A stretch of DNA of 64,000 bases. Origin: an uncultured bacterium (GTDB lineage Bacteria > Myxococcota_A > Polyangia > Polyangiales > Houyiibacteriaceae). Of this stretch, positions 55,052-63,796 are shown one piece after another (the stretch's first letter is position 1; every line of letters begins with the position of its first letter). The notes beneath the pieces were generated by a model. The model had not been told where the DNA came from, did no database searches, and saw nothing but the letters and a program-made list of their open reading frames with translations. Both the position numbers and the translations under genes were made by a program. The stretch spans positions 19,052-83,051 of the forward strand of contig CALJDU010000006.1 in assembly GCA_938024995.1 (NCBI GenBank), written 5' to 3'.

Positions 55052-55849
55052 GTGACCCCATCTGGGGCGAAACTGATCGTCGTGTCGGTCGCGTCGGCAT
55101 GCGCCGGAGTGCTGCTCGCGATGCCGCAACCGATCGAACCCATGGATCCAGGTGCGCTTCGTCTCGACGCGCAGCTGAGCGCGCAAGCGCATACCCGAGA
55201 CCTCGAGTTGGCGGAGCGCGCACCTACGGGTGAAGAAGCGGAGACCCTCACGGCGCTCTTTCGAGAGCATGGTCTCGCTGAGGCGAACGCGGGGGAGCCG
55301 CGCGCGGTCCGACTGAATCGTGAAGAACGCTTCGCCCGGGCGCTCGCGCGCTTCAAGGAAGTGCACGGCGCGGAGGGTCTCGCGGCGCTTCGCGCGCGAA
55401 CCTGCGAGGAGCTCACCGTCGCGTTGAAGGGCGAGCTCTCCGATGAGACCGAGCGCGCGGTGCTCGGAGCGTTCCCGCGTCTGCTCGAGCAGTACGGCTT
55501 GTCGGACAACGGAGAAGTGATCGCGCCTCACTTCGTGGTGCGGACGCTCTACAAAGCACGCTGGAACTCGATTCACGATCTCCCGCTCACCGATGGCCTC
55601 GACGAAGGAGAGCTCCGCGCATACTGGGGCTGGCTCGCGGTGGAAGGTGTCGCGCCCCCGACTTTACGGCTCGACGCGGTGCAGAGGTTCCAAGAGTTTG
55701 ACGAACGCGCTGCGCTCGAAGCCGCCGCGTACATCGCGTACGCGCGAGGCGACTTCAGCCGCGCCACCAACCTCTACGGAGAGCTCGCGAACCAAGGCGA
55801 CCTACGCCTCCGTAACCACGCCCTCGCCGCCGTGCGCCGCGTCGAATAG
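55052..55849 (+). CDS. Exported protein of unknown function
   Basis: 265 residues from GTG 55052. A short hydrophobic N-terminus (V-V-S-V-A-S-A-C-A-G-V-L-L) is consistent with a signal peptide. The rest is helical, rich in Ala, Arg, Glu and Leu (R-E-E-R-F-A-R-A-L-A-R-F, Y-I-A-Y-A-R-G-D-F-S-R-A-T-N-L-Y-G). The C-terminal part looks TPR-like. No family recognised. Divergent from the PilZ gene. Confidence 0.6.
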   Translation: MTPSGAKLIVVSVASACAGVLLAMPQPIEPMDPGALRLDAQLSAQAHTRDLELAERAPTGEEAETLTALFREHGLAEANAGEPRAVRLNREERFARALARFKEVHGAEGLAALRARTCEELTVALKGELSDETERAVLGAFPRLLEQYGLSDNGEVIAPHFVVRTLYKARWNSIHDLPLTDGLDEGELRAYWGWLAVEGVAPPTLRLDAVQRFQEFDERAALEAAAYIAYARGDFSRATNLYGELANQGDLRLRNHALAAVRRVE

Positions 55850-55916
55850 CAAACGGCGGTTGTGAGCCGTTGCGGAGCCGTTGCGAAGCGGTCGCGCAGC
55901 AGAGCGAAGTGGACAG

Positions 55917-56194
55917 CCCAAGCCAGCACGGACAACACCCCGCGCGAGCCGTTGACGCCAAGCGATTGGGGACCGCCAGCGAGCATGAAGCAAGAACGGC
56001 CGCAGGGCCGTAGCGAAGCGGTCGCGCAGCAGAGCGAAGCGAACGTCTTAGCAGCAAAGCAGCCACCCAAGCCAGCACGGACAACACCCCGCGCGAGCCG
56101 TTGACGCCAAGCGATTGGGGACCGCCAGCGAGCATGAAGCAAGAACGGCCGCAGGGCCGTAGCGAAGCGGTCGCGCAGCAGAGCGAAGCGAACG
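55917..56194. repeat. Two perfect 129-bp direct repeats
   Basis: Copies 55917-56045 and 56066-56194 are identical over 129 bp and spaced 149 bp apart. A 27-bp piece of the unit occurs a third time at 55883-55909. The rest of the 55850-56250 gap is non-coding. The perfect identity indicates a recent duplication. The short sub-motifs (GCGAAGCG, GCAGCAGAGCG, GCCGCAGGGCCG) resemble dispersed intergenic repeats of GC-rich genomes. Confidence 0.9.
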
Positions 56195-56216
56195 GCGGGT
56201 GAGCGCCAATGGCGCG

Positions 56217-56237
56217 AGGGTCTGAGACTCAGACCCT
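56217..56237. terminator. Near-perfect palindromic hairpin
   Basis: AGGGTCTGAG / CTCAGACCCT, 10-bp arms with a one-base centre, just beyond the stop of the leftward TonB-domain gene and after the tandem repeat. On the minus strand it would act as a terminator, but there is no T-tract. Confidence 0.45.
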
Positions 56238-56250
56238 TAGTTAAACCGAA

Positions 56251-56841
56251 TCAGTTTCTCGGCGACAGAGAGAACGGCGCAGCGACAACTGCGCAGCCCC
56301 CTTCGGGGTTCGGGAAGCTCCACTGGTTCGCGAGCGTGCGGACGCAGCTGAAGACCTCTCGGTCTCGAAGCGAGCCGCTGACGCGAACACCTTCCACGCG
56401 ACCACTTGAGCCGACCTTCACGCGCACGTTGACGGAGCCCTGCAACGTTGAGTCACGCTTGAGCGCGCGCTCGTAGCAGTTACGAACCTGACGTCGCTGT
56501 TCGGCGACCACGCGGCGCACCGCAGAAACCGGGATGCTGCCGGAACAGTTCCACGCGCCGCGAGATGGTCGATCCACGTAGACGATGCGTCGACGCGGTT
56601 CGGTGTCGACAGGAGGACCAGTGTCCGGCTCCTCTGCGGGGATCTCAAAAGCGGGTCCGAACTGCGCAGACTGGGCGGGCTCTTGCTTCGCTGGAGCGCG
56701 CGTCTCCGGCTCCGGTGTCGGCTCCGGCGGCGGCTCTTGCTGCGTCATGCAGTAGAGACCAAGGGTCAACAGGATCAGGATGATCCCGATCATCACGTAC
56801 CTGGTGTTGGATGGCGGGGGCGGCGGAGTCGATGCAGTCAC
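56251..56841 (-). CDS. AgmX/PglI-type TonB C-terminal domain protein
   Basis: 196 residues. One N-terminal transmembrane helix (about 15-33), a Pro/Glu/Thr periplasmic linker, and a C-terminal TonB-like module with C-Y-E-R-A-L-K-R, G-x-V-x-V-R-V-x-V-x-x-x-G-x-V and a terminal pair of Cys. This arrangement is typical of myxobacterial AgmX/PglI C-terminal domain proteins, some linked to gliding motility. Full-length; single gene between the repeat and a lipoprotein gene. Confidence 0.8.
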   Translation of the reverse strand: MTASTPPPPPSNTRYVMIGIILILLTLGLYCMTQQEPPPEPTPEPETRAPAKQEPAQSAQFGPAFEIPAEEPDTGPPVDTEPRRRIVYVDRPSRGAWNCSGSIPVSAVRRVVAEQRRQVRNCYERALKRDSTLQGSVNVRVKVGSSGRVEGVRVSGSLRDREVFSCVRTLANQWSFPNPEGGCAVVAAPFSLSPRN

Positions 56842-56991
56842 GCTTCCTCAGTTTCCGTGAAGTTGGCCGAGACCATACCCAAGCGGTGTGGAAGGTGCAC
56901 ATCCAAAACCATGTCGAGCCTCATTCGGAACCGTACGTTCGTCGTCGCGACCCCACGTTTACGCGACGGTGCCGAGGGGAAGACGCGACAA

Positions 56992-57693
56992 TCAAAGGAG
57001 ATTTCCGTGGATCTGCATTCGTGCCCGGACCGCTACGCTGAGCGTTCCTTCGGGATACGGACCACCCGGGCGCATGTCGGCTTGGGTCTTTAGGAAAAAG
57101 CGGACGCGCGGAGACACTGACTCAAAGTACGTGGTGAAAGCCTGGGAGCCAGCTTCGTCGAGGTTCGCCTCGCCTTCCATGCCTTCGGTATAGGGGACCG
57201 TCGCGAGAAGGGTGACGCCCATCGCGGGGTCAACGTCGATCGCGCCAGCCGGTCCCCAATGGATCTCCACCTCGTCCACGGGGAGCGCGAGCGTGTCGCG
57301 TTGCACCTCGTACTCAATCCCTTGGATCTCAATCGTGTCGACCTCCGCGAAGAGATCGAAAACACCAACCTCAGAGAGGTCGATCACGTCACCGAGCGGA
57401 ACCGCGATCGTTTGCGGCGCGGGATCGCAGATGCCCGCGTCACACGAGACCGGCGCGTCGGCCGTGCACATGCCCATCGGTCCGCAGGGCACCGACTTCA
57501 CGATCGGTCCGTCCGGGCCGTCTTCGCGGAGCTCTTCCGGCAAGCGCAGGTCTTCATCCGAGATCTCGAACGACAGGCCGATCGGGAACCGCGCGGTTGC
57601 GCCGGGATCGCAGCCCATCAGTGTGAGCAAGACGAGCGCGAGCCCGACGTGGACCGCCCGTGGTGCAGACACTGTGGCGTCGGAACCGAGCAT
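56992..57693 (-). CDS. Lipoprotein of unknown function
   Basis: 233 residues. Signal peptide with lipobox L-M-G-C; a Cys cluster (C-G-P-M-G-M-C, S-C-D-A-G-I-C) in the first third; then a beta-rich domain with E-V-E-I-H-W-G-P-A and V-A-V-R-A-R-M-Q. No recognised family. Divergent from the SurA/PpiD-like gene across a 279-bp gap. Confidence 0.65.
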   Translation of the reverse strand: MLGSDATVSAPRAVHVGLALVLLTLMGCDPGATARFPIGLSFEISDEDLRLPEELREDGPDGPIVKSVPCGPMGMCTADAPVSCDAGICDPAPQTIAVPLGDVIDLSEVGVFDLFAEVDTIEIQGIEYEVQRDTLALPVDEVEIHWGPAGAIDVDPAMGVTLLATVPYTEGMEGEANLDEAGSQAFTTYFESVSPRVRFFLKTQADMRPGGPYPEGTLSVAVRARMQIHGNLL

Positions 57694-57972
57694 GACGCGA
57701 TCTTAGGCTCTTCCTGTCGTCGCAGCAAAAAGCCACCGCTCGCTGGGCTTTCCACGGTTGTCGCGCGAACCACGGTCCTCATCGCGTTCTCCCTTTCCGC
57801 GCGGTTTTTCGCCTGCGGCACGCGTTTCTGCCTCCAAGTGGGGGCATCTGGCAGCGCGCGACGGCTTGGATCCGCGCTCGGATCGCACGCGGGTTGCTTC
57901 CCTAACGGCGCTCTTCTATGGTTCGCCGCCCCGCGGAACCGCTCCGCGGCGTGCCGAAGGAACCACGCGTCC

Positions 57973-59745
57973 ATGTTTGAAAGCATTGCGAACAAATTTC
58001 AGACGATCGTTCTGATCGGTCTGGTCACTCTCTTGAGCGCGGTCTTCGTGCTCCAGTTCGGAGGCCCTCAGGCTGATGGCTGTACCTCTGGCGGCGCGGC
58101 ATACGCGGTCCAGGTTCACGACGAGACCGTCAGCACCGGAGACTTCCGTGCCGCGTATCTCCTCGGGGGCTTCAACCGGTACCCGATTGAGCGTCAGCGC
58201 TCGATGCGTCTGCGCGAGGCGGTCCGTGATGGGTTCATCGAGCGCGGGCTCTTGGCGCACGAAGCGCGCGAGATGGGCTTCGTGGTGGAAGAAGATGACG
58301 TCTGGAAAAAGCTCGCGGAAGACGGAACGATCCGGTTGACCTTGGGTCACGACGCCTCGCCGTACTTGCCGCAGGGCGAGATTCCGTTCGACGTGAAAGA
58401 CGACGACGGCAACTTCGATGCGGAACAGGCCAAGCGCCTCATCCAGAACTACCTCCGCCGAAGCATCAGCGAGTTCGCCGCGGGCCAGATCGAAGAGCAG
58501 CTCGCTCAGCGCGTTCGCGAGACCGTGGTCTCCTCCGTGCAGATCAGCCCGACCGAGGTCTGGGACGCGTTCCAGCGCGAGAAGGACAAGGCGCAGCTGG
58601 ACTACATTCGCTTCGCGCCCGCGTACTACCGCAACACCCTTGAGCCGACCGCCCAGGAGCTCCGCCTGTGGATGGCCGAGAACACCGAGGCCGTCGATCG
58701 TGAGTACGAGACCAACCGTCACCGTTACACCGATCTCGACCCACAGGTCCGCGCCCGCCACATCTTGATCAAGGCCGGCCGCGACGCGAGCGAAGACGTT
58801 CGCACCTCCGCCCGCGTTCGCACCGAAGGTCTCCTCGCCCGCATTCGCGCTGGAGAGAGCTTCGCGGACCTCGCGCGTGAGTTCAGCGAAGACCCCGGAA
58901 GCGGAGCTCGAGGCGGAGACCTCGGCTACAACCCGCGCGGCCGCATGGTCGGTGAGTTCGACGAGGCGCAGTTCGCGCTCGACGTGGACGCGGTCAGCGA
59001 GATCATCGAGACCCAGTTCGGCTTCCACATCATCAAGGTGGTCGGCAAGCGCGAGGGCGACGTTCCCGAGGCCGAGGCCAAGGCCGAGCTCGCCGATCGC
59101 CTGTACCGCGAGGCGCGTTCCTCCGAGATGGCCGAGCGCGCTGCTCGTGAGGCGCTGACCTCGCTTCGCGGCGGCACGAGCATGCAAGACCTGGACGATC
59201 GCTTGGCGGGTCGCAACCAGCCGGCGCCGGTTCCCGAAGAGGGTGTCGAGGCGCCCGAGGCGCCCGAAGGCGAAGCAGCCGAAGAGGTCGCTGCGCCAGA
59301 ACCTGAGGAAGCAGAAGAGCGGGACCCGCTCGCGCCGCAGCTCCGCGAGACCCGCGAGTTCGGCCGCGGCGACACGCCGATTCAGGGACCGTTTGACGCG
59401 GGCCCCCTGGTTCGCGCCGCCTTTGATCTCTCGATGGAGGCGTCGCTCCCCGACGAGCCGATCCAGCTCGGGCAAGAGTGGGTCGTGTTCCAGCTCAAGT
59501 CACGCAGCGTTCCGAACCGCGAGGACTTCACGCCCGAGGAGCAGGCGCGTTTGAGCCAGGGTCTGTTGGGTCAGAAGCGTCGCGAAGTGCTCACCGCCTA
59601 CATCATCGGGCTTCGTACCCAGGCGGAGCGTGATCGCGTGATCCGTATCGACCGCACCATCGAGCGCTACGGCGATGAGGTCGAAGAAGAAGAAGAGGAC
59701 GGCGAGTCTGAGGCTTCTGAAGAATCCGAGTCCGACGATTCGTAA
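57973..59745 (+). CDS. SurA/PpiD-like periplasmic peptidyl-prolyl isomerase
   Basis: 590 residues. An N-terminal transmembrane anchor (about 12-30) with little cytoplasmic tail, a SurA-N-like chaperone region, a parvulin (PPIC) domain near 255-365 (R-A-R-H-I-L-I-K-A, F-S-E-D-P-G-S-G-A-R-G-G-D-L-G, F-G-F-H-I-I-K-V), an acidic Pro/Glu linker and a C-terminal part, ending in an acidic tail. This is the PpiD/SurA chaperone architecture, helping outer-membrane proteins fold in the periplasm. ATG 57973 is chosen as it starts the anchor. Confidence 0.88.
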   Translation: MFESIANKFQTIVLIGLVTLLSAVFVLQFGGPQADGCTSGGAAYAVQVHDETVSTGDFRAAYLLGGFNRYPIERQRSMRLREAVRDGFIERGLLAHEAREMGFVVEEDDVWKKLAEDGTIRLTLGHDASPYLPQGEIPFDVKDDDGNFDAEQAKRLIQNYLRRSISEFAAGQIEEQLAQRVRETVVSSVQISPTEVWDAFQREKDKAQLDYIRFAPAYYRNTLEPTAQELRLWMAENTEAVDREYETNRHRYTDLDPQVRARHILIKAGRDASEDVRTSARVRTEGLLARIRAGESFADLAREFSEDPGSGARGGDLGYNPRGRMVGEFDEAQFALDVDAVSEIIETQFGFHIIKVVGKREGDVPEAEAKAELADRLYREARSSEMAERAAREALTSLRGGTSMQDLDDRLAGRNQPAPVPEEGVEAPEAPEGEAAEEVAAPEPEEAEERDPLAPQLRETREFGRGDTPIQGPFDAGPLVRAAFDLSMEASLPDEPIQLGQEWVVFQLKSRSVPNREDFTPEEQARLSQGLLGQKRREVLTAYIIGLRTQAERDRVIRIDRTIERYGDEVEEEEEDGESEASEESESDDS

Positions 59746-59825
59746 CGTCGCTGGCCACGCGGGTTGAGGCGGCTCTGACCTCGCCGCAGCCGACCCTGCC
59801 CCCCGATGGGCTCGACCCGCGTCTG

Positions 59826-61076
59826 GTGACGCGAACGCTGGGGAACGGTCTCCGTCTCGTCGCGACCTCGGTGGAGGTACAGACGGTGAGCGCTTCCTTT
59901 CTTGTGAAGGTCGGTTCGCGTCACGAGAGCGCTCGCGACAATGGGCTCAGTCACTTCCTGGAGCACATGTTCTTTCGTGGGACCGAGCGGCTCCCGAGCG
60001 CCTATGAGGTGAGCCTCGCGATCGAGGATCTGGGCGGGAGCTTTTCGGCCGCGACCCACACCGACTTCACGACGTACGAGCTGACGATTCCGTACGAGAA
60101 CGCCGCGCATGGCTTACGGCTCCTCGGCGAGATCGTGACCACCCCGGTCTTCGAGAACATCGATGTCGAGAAGAAGATCCTCAAAGAGGAGATCCTCGAA
60201 GACCTCGACGAAGACGGTCGTGACATCGACGTCGACAACATCGCCCGCCGCTCGTTCTTCAAAGCGCATCCGCTCGGTCAGCCGATCACGGGCCCGCTCG
60301 ACAACGTGATGCGTTTCACTCGCGCCGATCTCCGGCGCCACATGGCGACCCACTACAACGCGACCAACAGCGTATTGAGCGTGTCGGGTCGCATCGCCGA
60401 TCCCGAGGGCCTGCTGGACGTCGCCGCGCGAGCGTTTTCCGCGCTTCCTTCGGGGGTGGTGATGCCACTGGTGCCGCCGACCTCGACCGGCACCGGCTTC
60501 GCTTACGTGGACGACGACGGGAGCCAAGCGGACCTCCGGCTGAGCTATCCAGGCATCTCGCTTCATGATCCTCGCGCGATGGCGCTCACCTTGCTCGGCC
60601 GGATCCTCGACGACGGAATGAGCACGCGGGTCTATCGCGCGATCGTGGATCAACGCGGGTTGGCGTACGACGCCTTCGCGGGCGAGGACAACTACGAGGA
60701 CTGTGGCGCGTTCGATTTCGGCGCGACCATCGCGCACGAGAGCGTGGTCGAGGTCGCGAGCGAGCTCCGCAAGATCGCCGAGACGGTCGCCGGTGATGTG
60801 ACTGAGCGCGAGCTGGACAAGGCGCGGCGTCGTTTCCTTTGGGACCTGCGCTTGATGCTCGATGACGACGCGGAGCTCGCTGAGTTCTACGGCGTGAACA
60901 CGCTCTTTGGTCTGAAGGACACGCTCGAGAGCTCGCGACGAGAAGCGGAGCGGGTGACGCTCGATGACATCCGCGCGATCGCGTCCGCGATCTTCACGAG
61001 CGAGCTCCACATCGCGGTGGTCGGGATGCTCAAGGAGCGGGACAAGAACGCGCTCCGCTCGTTCGCCCAGAGCTAG
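59826..61076 (+). CDS. M16-family zinc peptidase
   Basis: 416 residues. The inverted zinc motif H-F-L-E-H (His43, Glu46, His47) is present, with the distal Glu in K-E-E-I-L-E-D, and the C-terminal inactive-like domain follows. No signal peptide. Members process peptides (pitrilysin/insulinase family; bacterial YmxG/PqqL types). GTG start; 80 bp after the SurA-like stop. Confidence 0.9.
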   Translation: MTRTLGNGLRLVATSVEVQTVSASFLVKVGSRHESARDNGLSHFLEHMFFRGTERLPSAYEVSLAIEDLGGSFSAATHTDFTTYELTIPYENAAHGLRLLGEIVTTPVFENIDVEKKILKEEILEDLDEDGRDIDVDNIARRSFFKAHPLGQPITGPLDNVMRFTRADLRRHMATHYNATNSVLSVSGRIADPEGLLDVAARAFSALPSGVVMPLVPPTSTGTGFAYVDDDGSQADLRLSYPGISLHDPRAMALTLLGRILDDGMSTRVYRAIVDQRGLAYDAFAGEDNYEDCGAFDFGATIAHESVVEVASELRKIAETVAGDVTERELDKARRRFLWDLRLMLDDDAELAEFYGVNTLFGLKDTLESSRREAERVTLDDIRAIASAIFTSELHIAVVGMLKERDKNALRSFAQS

Positions 61077-61079
61077 CCG

Positions 61080-61094
61080 TCGCGCTTAGCGCGA
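61080..61094. terminator. Short hairpin between convergent genes
   Basis: 6-bp stem TCGCGC / GCGCGA with a three-base loop, between the M16 peptidase and the leftward membrane protein. No T-tract; weak candidate. Confidence 0.25.
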
Positions 61095-61973
61095 GAGCAG
61101 CATCAGCGAGACGGTCGAGAGCAGCGTGAGCTCGCAGACCAAGCGGACGTAGAGACCGCGCGGTTGACCACGCGGCACCCACGCGAGGCGGCGCTCCGTT
61201 CGCTCGTCTCGAAAAGGACCGATGTTGAGCGAGCGCGTGTGCACCAACGCGTCGTAGGGCTCGAAGGCAGCTGGCCGAAACAAGAGCGGCAACGTCTTGC
61301 GGCCGCGGACCTGAAGCGAGAGACCGCGTTCGCCCGCGCGAGCGTGGCGAAGGAGCCGGAGCAAACAGAGATCGCGCGCGAGGGCGAGCAGCGCGAGCGT
61401 CACCATGATGCCGGCCGCGAGCGGGATCATTCCCGGCATCACGGGCGTCATCGGTCCGGTCCTTTGTGACACGAGCGTCTCGAGGACGATGACGAGCCCT
61501 GCGTAGATCGCGAGCACCATCGAGACGCGCGCGATCCAGTCTGTGCTGGGCTCTTTGCGTTCCAGCCGCGCGAGATAGACCGCGGGGAGCAGCGCCACGC
61601 CGAAACAGAGCCCGAACACGCCACCGATGATGCTCATGATCGTGACCGACATGATCGCGTCGACGCTCACCGTGAGCGGGCCGGGTAAGAGGCAGACGAG
61701 CGCGATGAAGTTGAGGCACCCGACGCCAACGGCGCTCATGAGCGCCGCCGCCACGTACGCGTGATCAAAACGTCGCGCCGCATAGAACACCGCCCCCGCA
61801 CACGACGCGCTCAAGAGCGGGATCGCGATCGTGAAACGGAGGCCGTCGAGCGGCGCGACGAAGAAGATCCCGCGGACCGCGATGAGGGCGGCCAACCCCG
61901 TCAACATCATCGTCCCGATCGTGAGCGTGCGCTCTGCGTGGCGCGGATCCGAGACGAGACGTGAAGCGTCCAT
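61086..61973 (-). CDS. Multi-pass membrane protein (tandem paralog A)
   Basis: 295 residues with about six hydrophobic helices, a Gly-rich helix near the middle (G-G-V-F-G-L-C-F-G) and a conserved C-terminal block F-R-D-E-R-T-E-R-R-L-A-W-V-P-R-G-Q-P-R that is shared with the adjacent paralog. Start ATG 61973. No family recognised; possibly a signalling or transport accessory. The paralog starts seven bases upstream in the same direction. Confidence 0.65.
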   Translation of the reverse strand: MDASRLVSDPRHAERTLTIGTMMLTGLAALIAVRGIFFVAPLDGLRFTIAIPLLSASCAGAVFYAARRFDHAYVAAALMSAVGVGCLNFIALVCLLPGPLTVSVDAIMSVTIMSIIGGVFGLCFGVALLPAVYLARLERKEPSTDWIARVSMVLAIYAGLVIVLETLVSQRTGPMTPVMPGMIPLAAGIMVTLALLALARDLCLLRLLRHARAGERGLSLQVRGRKTLPLLFRPAAFEPYDALVHTRSLNIGPFRDERTERRLAWVPRGQPRGLYVRLVCELTLLSTVSLMLLSR

Positions 61974-61980
61974 AGTGATG

Positions 61981-62907
61981 TTACAATGGGGAGACGAGGA
62001 GTATTCCTCGGCCTTGCATGAACGCGACGAGCGCGAGCGCGAACGCGGCGAGCGCGAGGCGGATGTAGACCGGTCTCGGCGCACCTCGCGGGACCCGCGC
62101 GATCACGCGCTCGGTGCGCTCGTCGCGAAAGGGTCCGCGGTTGACCGCGTGGAACGAGACGAGCTCATCGATGGGTCCGTAGGTGCGCGGTCGAAAGAGG
62201 AACGGGAGCGGTCCCGAGGAGAGCGCGCGGAGACGGAGCCCGTGGGTCCCGTGGCGGGCGCGTCGCAACGTCCGCAACAGGGCGAGGTCACGGAAGATGA
62301 CGACCAGCGCGAAGACGACCGCGCTGATCGCGGCCACGATCACGACGGGTCTCGGCTGCCAATCGAGGAGGTGACCCGTCCCGAGTCGCCCCATGAAGAC
62401 CGTGAGCGCGCTGTAGGCTGACAGGCAGGACGCGACGCGAGTGACACCGTCCACGCTTGGCGCGTGCTTCTCTTGCTTGGCCAGATGAACCGCGGGCAAG
62501 AGCAAGAGCCCGAACCCGAACCCGAACGCGCCGCCAATGATCGAGCCGTAGAGGACGGACACAACGACCGAGCTGAACGAGTCGATCGAGAACCCGGACA
62601 TGACGAGCACGAGCGCGAGGAAGTTCGCGATCCCGACCGCCATCGCGGAGAGAAGCGCGGCCACTGTGGCCTTTCCCGGCCAACGCTTCGCGGCTGCGAA
62701 GACGGTGTACGCACACGCCGCGCTGAAAGATGGGATCGCGAAGAAGAGCGGCCCTTCACGGCTCGGGATGCCGTAGCCGACCGCGCTTGCGCCAAAGAGA
62801 CCATCGACAGCCGTGTACGCCGTCAGTCCGGTGATGAGCGAGACGCCCCACCGCAGAGCGGTCGCGGTGTGGCTCGGGAGACGTACATGCATCGGGGAGT
62901 GGGACAC
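61981..62907 (-). CDS. Multi-pass membrane protein (tandem paralog B)
   Basis: 308 residues, same topology as paralog A, sharing G-P-F-R-D-E-R-T-E-R-V-I-A-R-V-P-R-G and the I-I-G-G-A-F-G-F-G-F-G middle helix. It precedes paralog A with a seven-base gap. GTG start (alternative ATG 15 bases later). The pair arose by tandem duplication and has diverged; function unknown. Confidence 0.65.
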   Translation of the reverse strand: MSHSPMHVRLPSHTATALRWGVSLITGLTAYTAVDGLFGASAVGYGIPSREGPLFFAIPSFSAACAYTVFAAAKRWPGKATVAALLSAMAVGIANFLALVLVMSGFSIDSFSSVVVSVLYGSIIGGAFGFGFGLLLLPAVHLAKQEKHAPSVDGVTRVASCLSAYSALTVFMGRLGTGHLLDWQPRPVVIVAAISAVVFALVVIFRDLALLRTLRRARHGTHGLRLRALSSGPLPFLFRPRTYGPIDELVSFHAVNRGPFRDERTERVIARVPRGAPRPVYIRLALAAFALALVAFMQGRGILLVSPL

Positions 62908-62974
62908 GTTGACTCACAGAGTACGCACGCGTTCCTCTCGCTCTTCCCGATCCCCCGGACACTCCTCCGAATTG

Positions 62975-63796
62975 TCACATCTCGGGCACCGCTGATGCCG
63001 CGTCACAGATCGATGGAACGGGTTCCGCTTCGCAGGGTGGGAACGTCCGTGGGGTGACGGGCTCCCGAGGCTCGGGCTCCTCCGCCTCGATGATCATGGG
63101 CTCCGCGCGGCGGTTCACCTCGGGACGGGACGGGTCAATCGGGCGGGTGGAGCCATAGGAACGCGCCCGCAATCGAACGGGATCGACGCCCCGCTCAACG
63201 AGCGCGTCGACCACCGCCTGCGCCCGTCGCTCCCCGAGTCGCTGAGCGCGCCGCTCGCCATCATTCGCGTGGCCTTCGATCTCAACGAGCTTGAGCTGAG
63301 GGTTGGCGTTCATCGTCTCCGCGAGCGCGTCGAGCAAAGGAAACGAACGTCGCGGGATGGTGGCGCGGTTGCGCCGGAAATACACGCGGTCGATGATCTG
63401 GATCCGGCCACCGTTGATCCGTACCGGCGCCTGATCCGGGCAGCCGTCCTCGTCTTCGTAGCCGTTGTAGGTCTCCGCGTCGTTCGGGCAGGAGTCGCAC
63501 GCGTCCGCGACGTGATCCTGGTCGTTGTCGGGATCCGGACAACCGTCTTCGTCCTGCCACCCGTCCATGTCCTCGGCGTGGCAGGGGCACCGATCATCGA
63601 CGTCGAGCACGCCGTCTTGGTCGTTGTCGAGGTCGGGGCACCCATCGCCGTCCTCGAACCCGTCGAGGTCTTCTTCCTGGTCAGGGCACTGGTCGTGCAG
63701 GTCGGCGGTGACGCGCTCGGCAGTCTGGGTGGGCGCCGCGGAGGCGCCGCACGCGGTGAGCAGGAGGGCAATGGTGAAGACTCGGCTCTCGCTCAT
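62975..63796 (-). CDS. OmpA-family protein with thrombospondin type-3 repeats
   Basis: 273 residues from ATG 63796. Signal peptide with lipobox-like T-A-C-G, then Asp/Gly/Cys calcium-binding TSP3 repeats (D-x-D-G-x-x-D-x-D-x-C-P), followed by an OmpA peptidoglycan-binding domain with V-E-I-E-G-H-A-N and R-A-Q-A-V-V-D-A-L-V-E-R-G-V-D. The C-terminus is a Glu/Pro tail. The ATG overlaps the stop of an upstream OmpA-like gene (ATGA). Confidence 0.88.
   Translation of the reverse strand: MSESRVFTIALLLTACGASAAPTQTAERVTADLHDQCPDQEEDLDGFEDGDGCPDLDNDQDGVLDVDDRCPCHAEDMDGWQDEDGCPDPDNDQDHVADACDSCPNDAETYNGYEDEDGCPDQAPVRINGGRIQIIDRVYFRRNRATIPRRSFPLLDALAETMNANPQLKLVEIEGHANDGERRAQRLGERRAQAVVDALVERGVDPVRLRARSYGSTRPIDPSRPEVNRRAEPMIIEAEEPEPREPVTPRTFPPCEAEPVPSICDAASAVPEM

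Noticed and set aside
55883..56194. Possible CRISPR array
   Set aside because: Only two 129-bp units and a 27-bp fragment; no short regular repeats with unique spacers and no cas gene.
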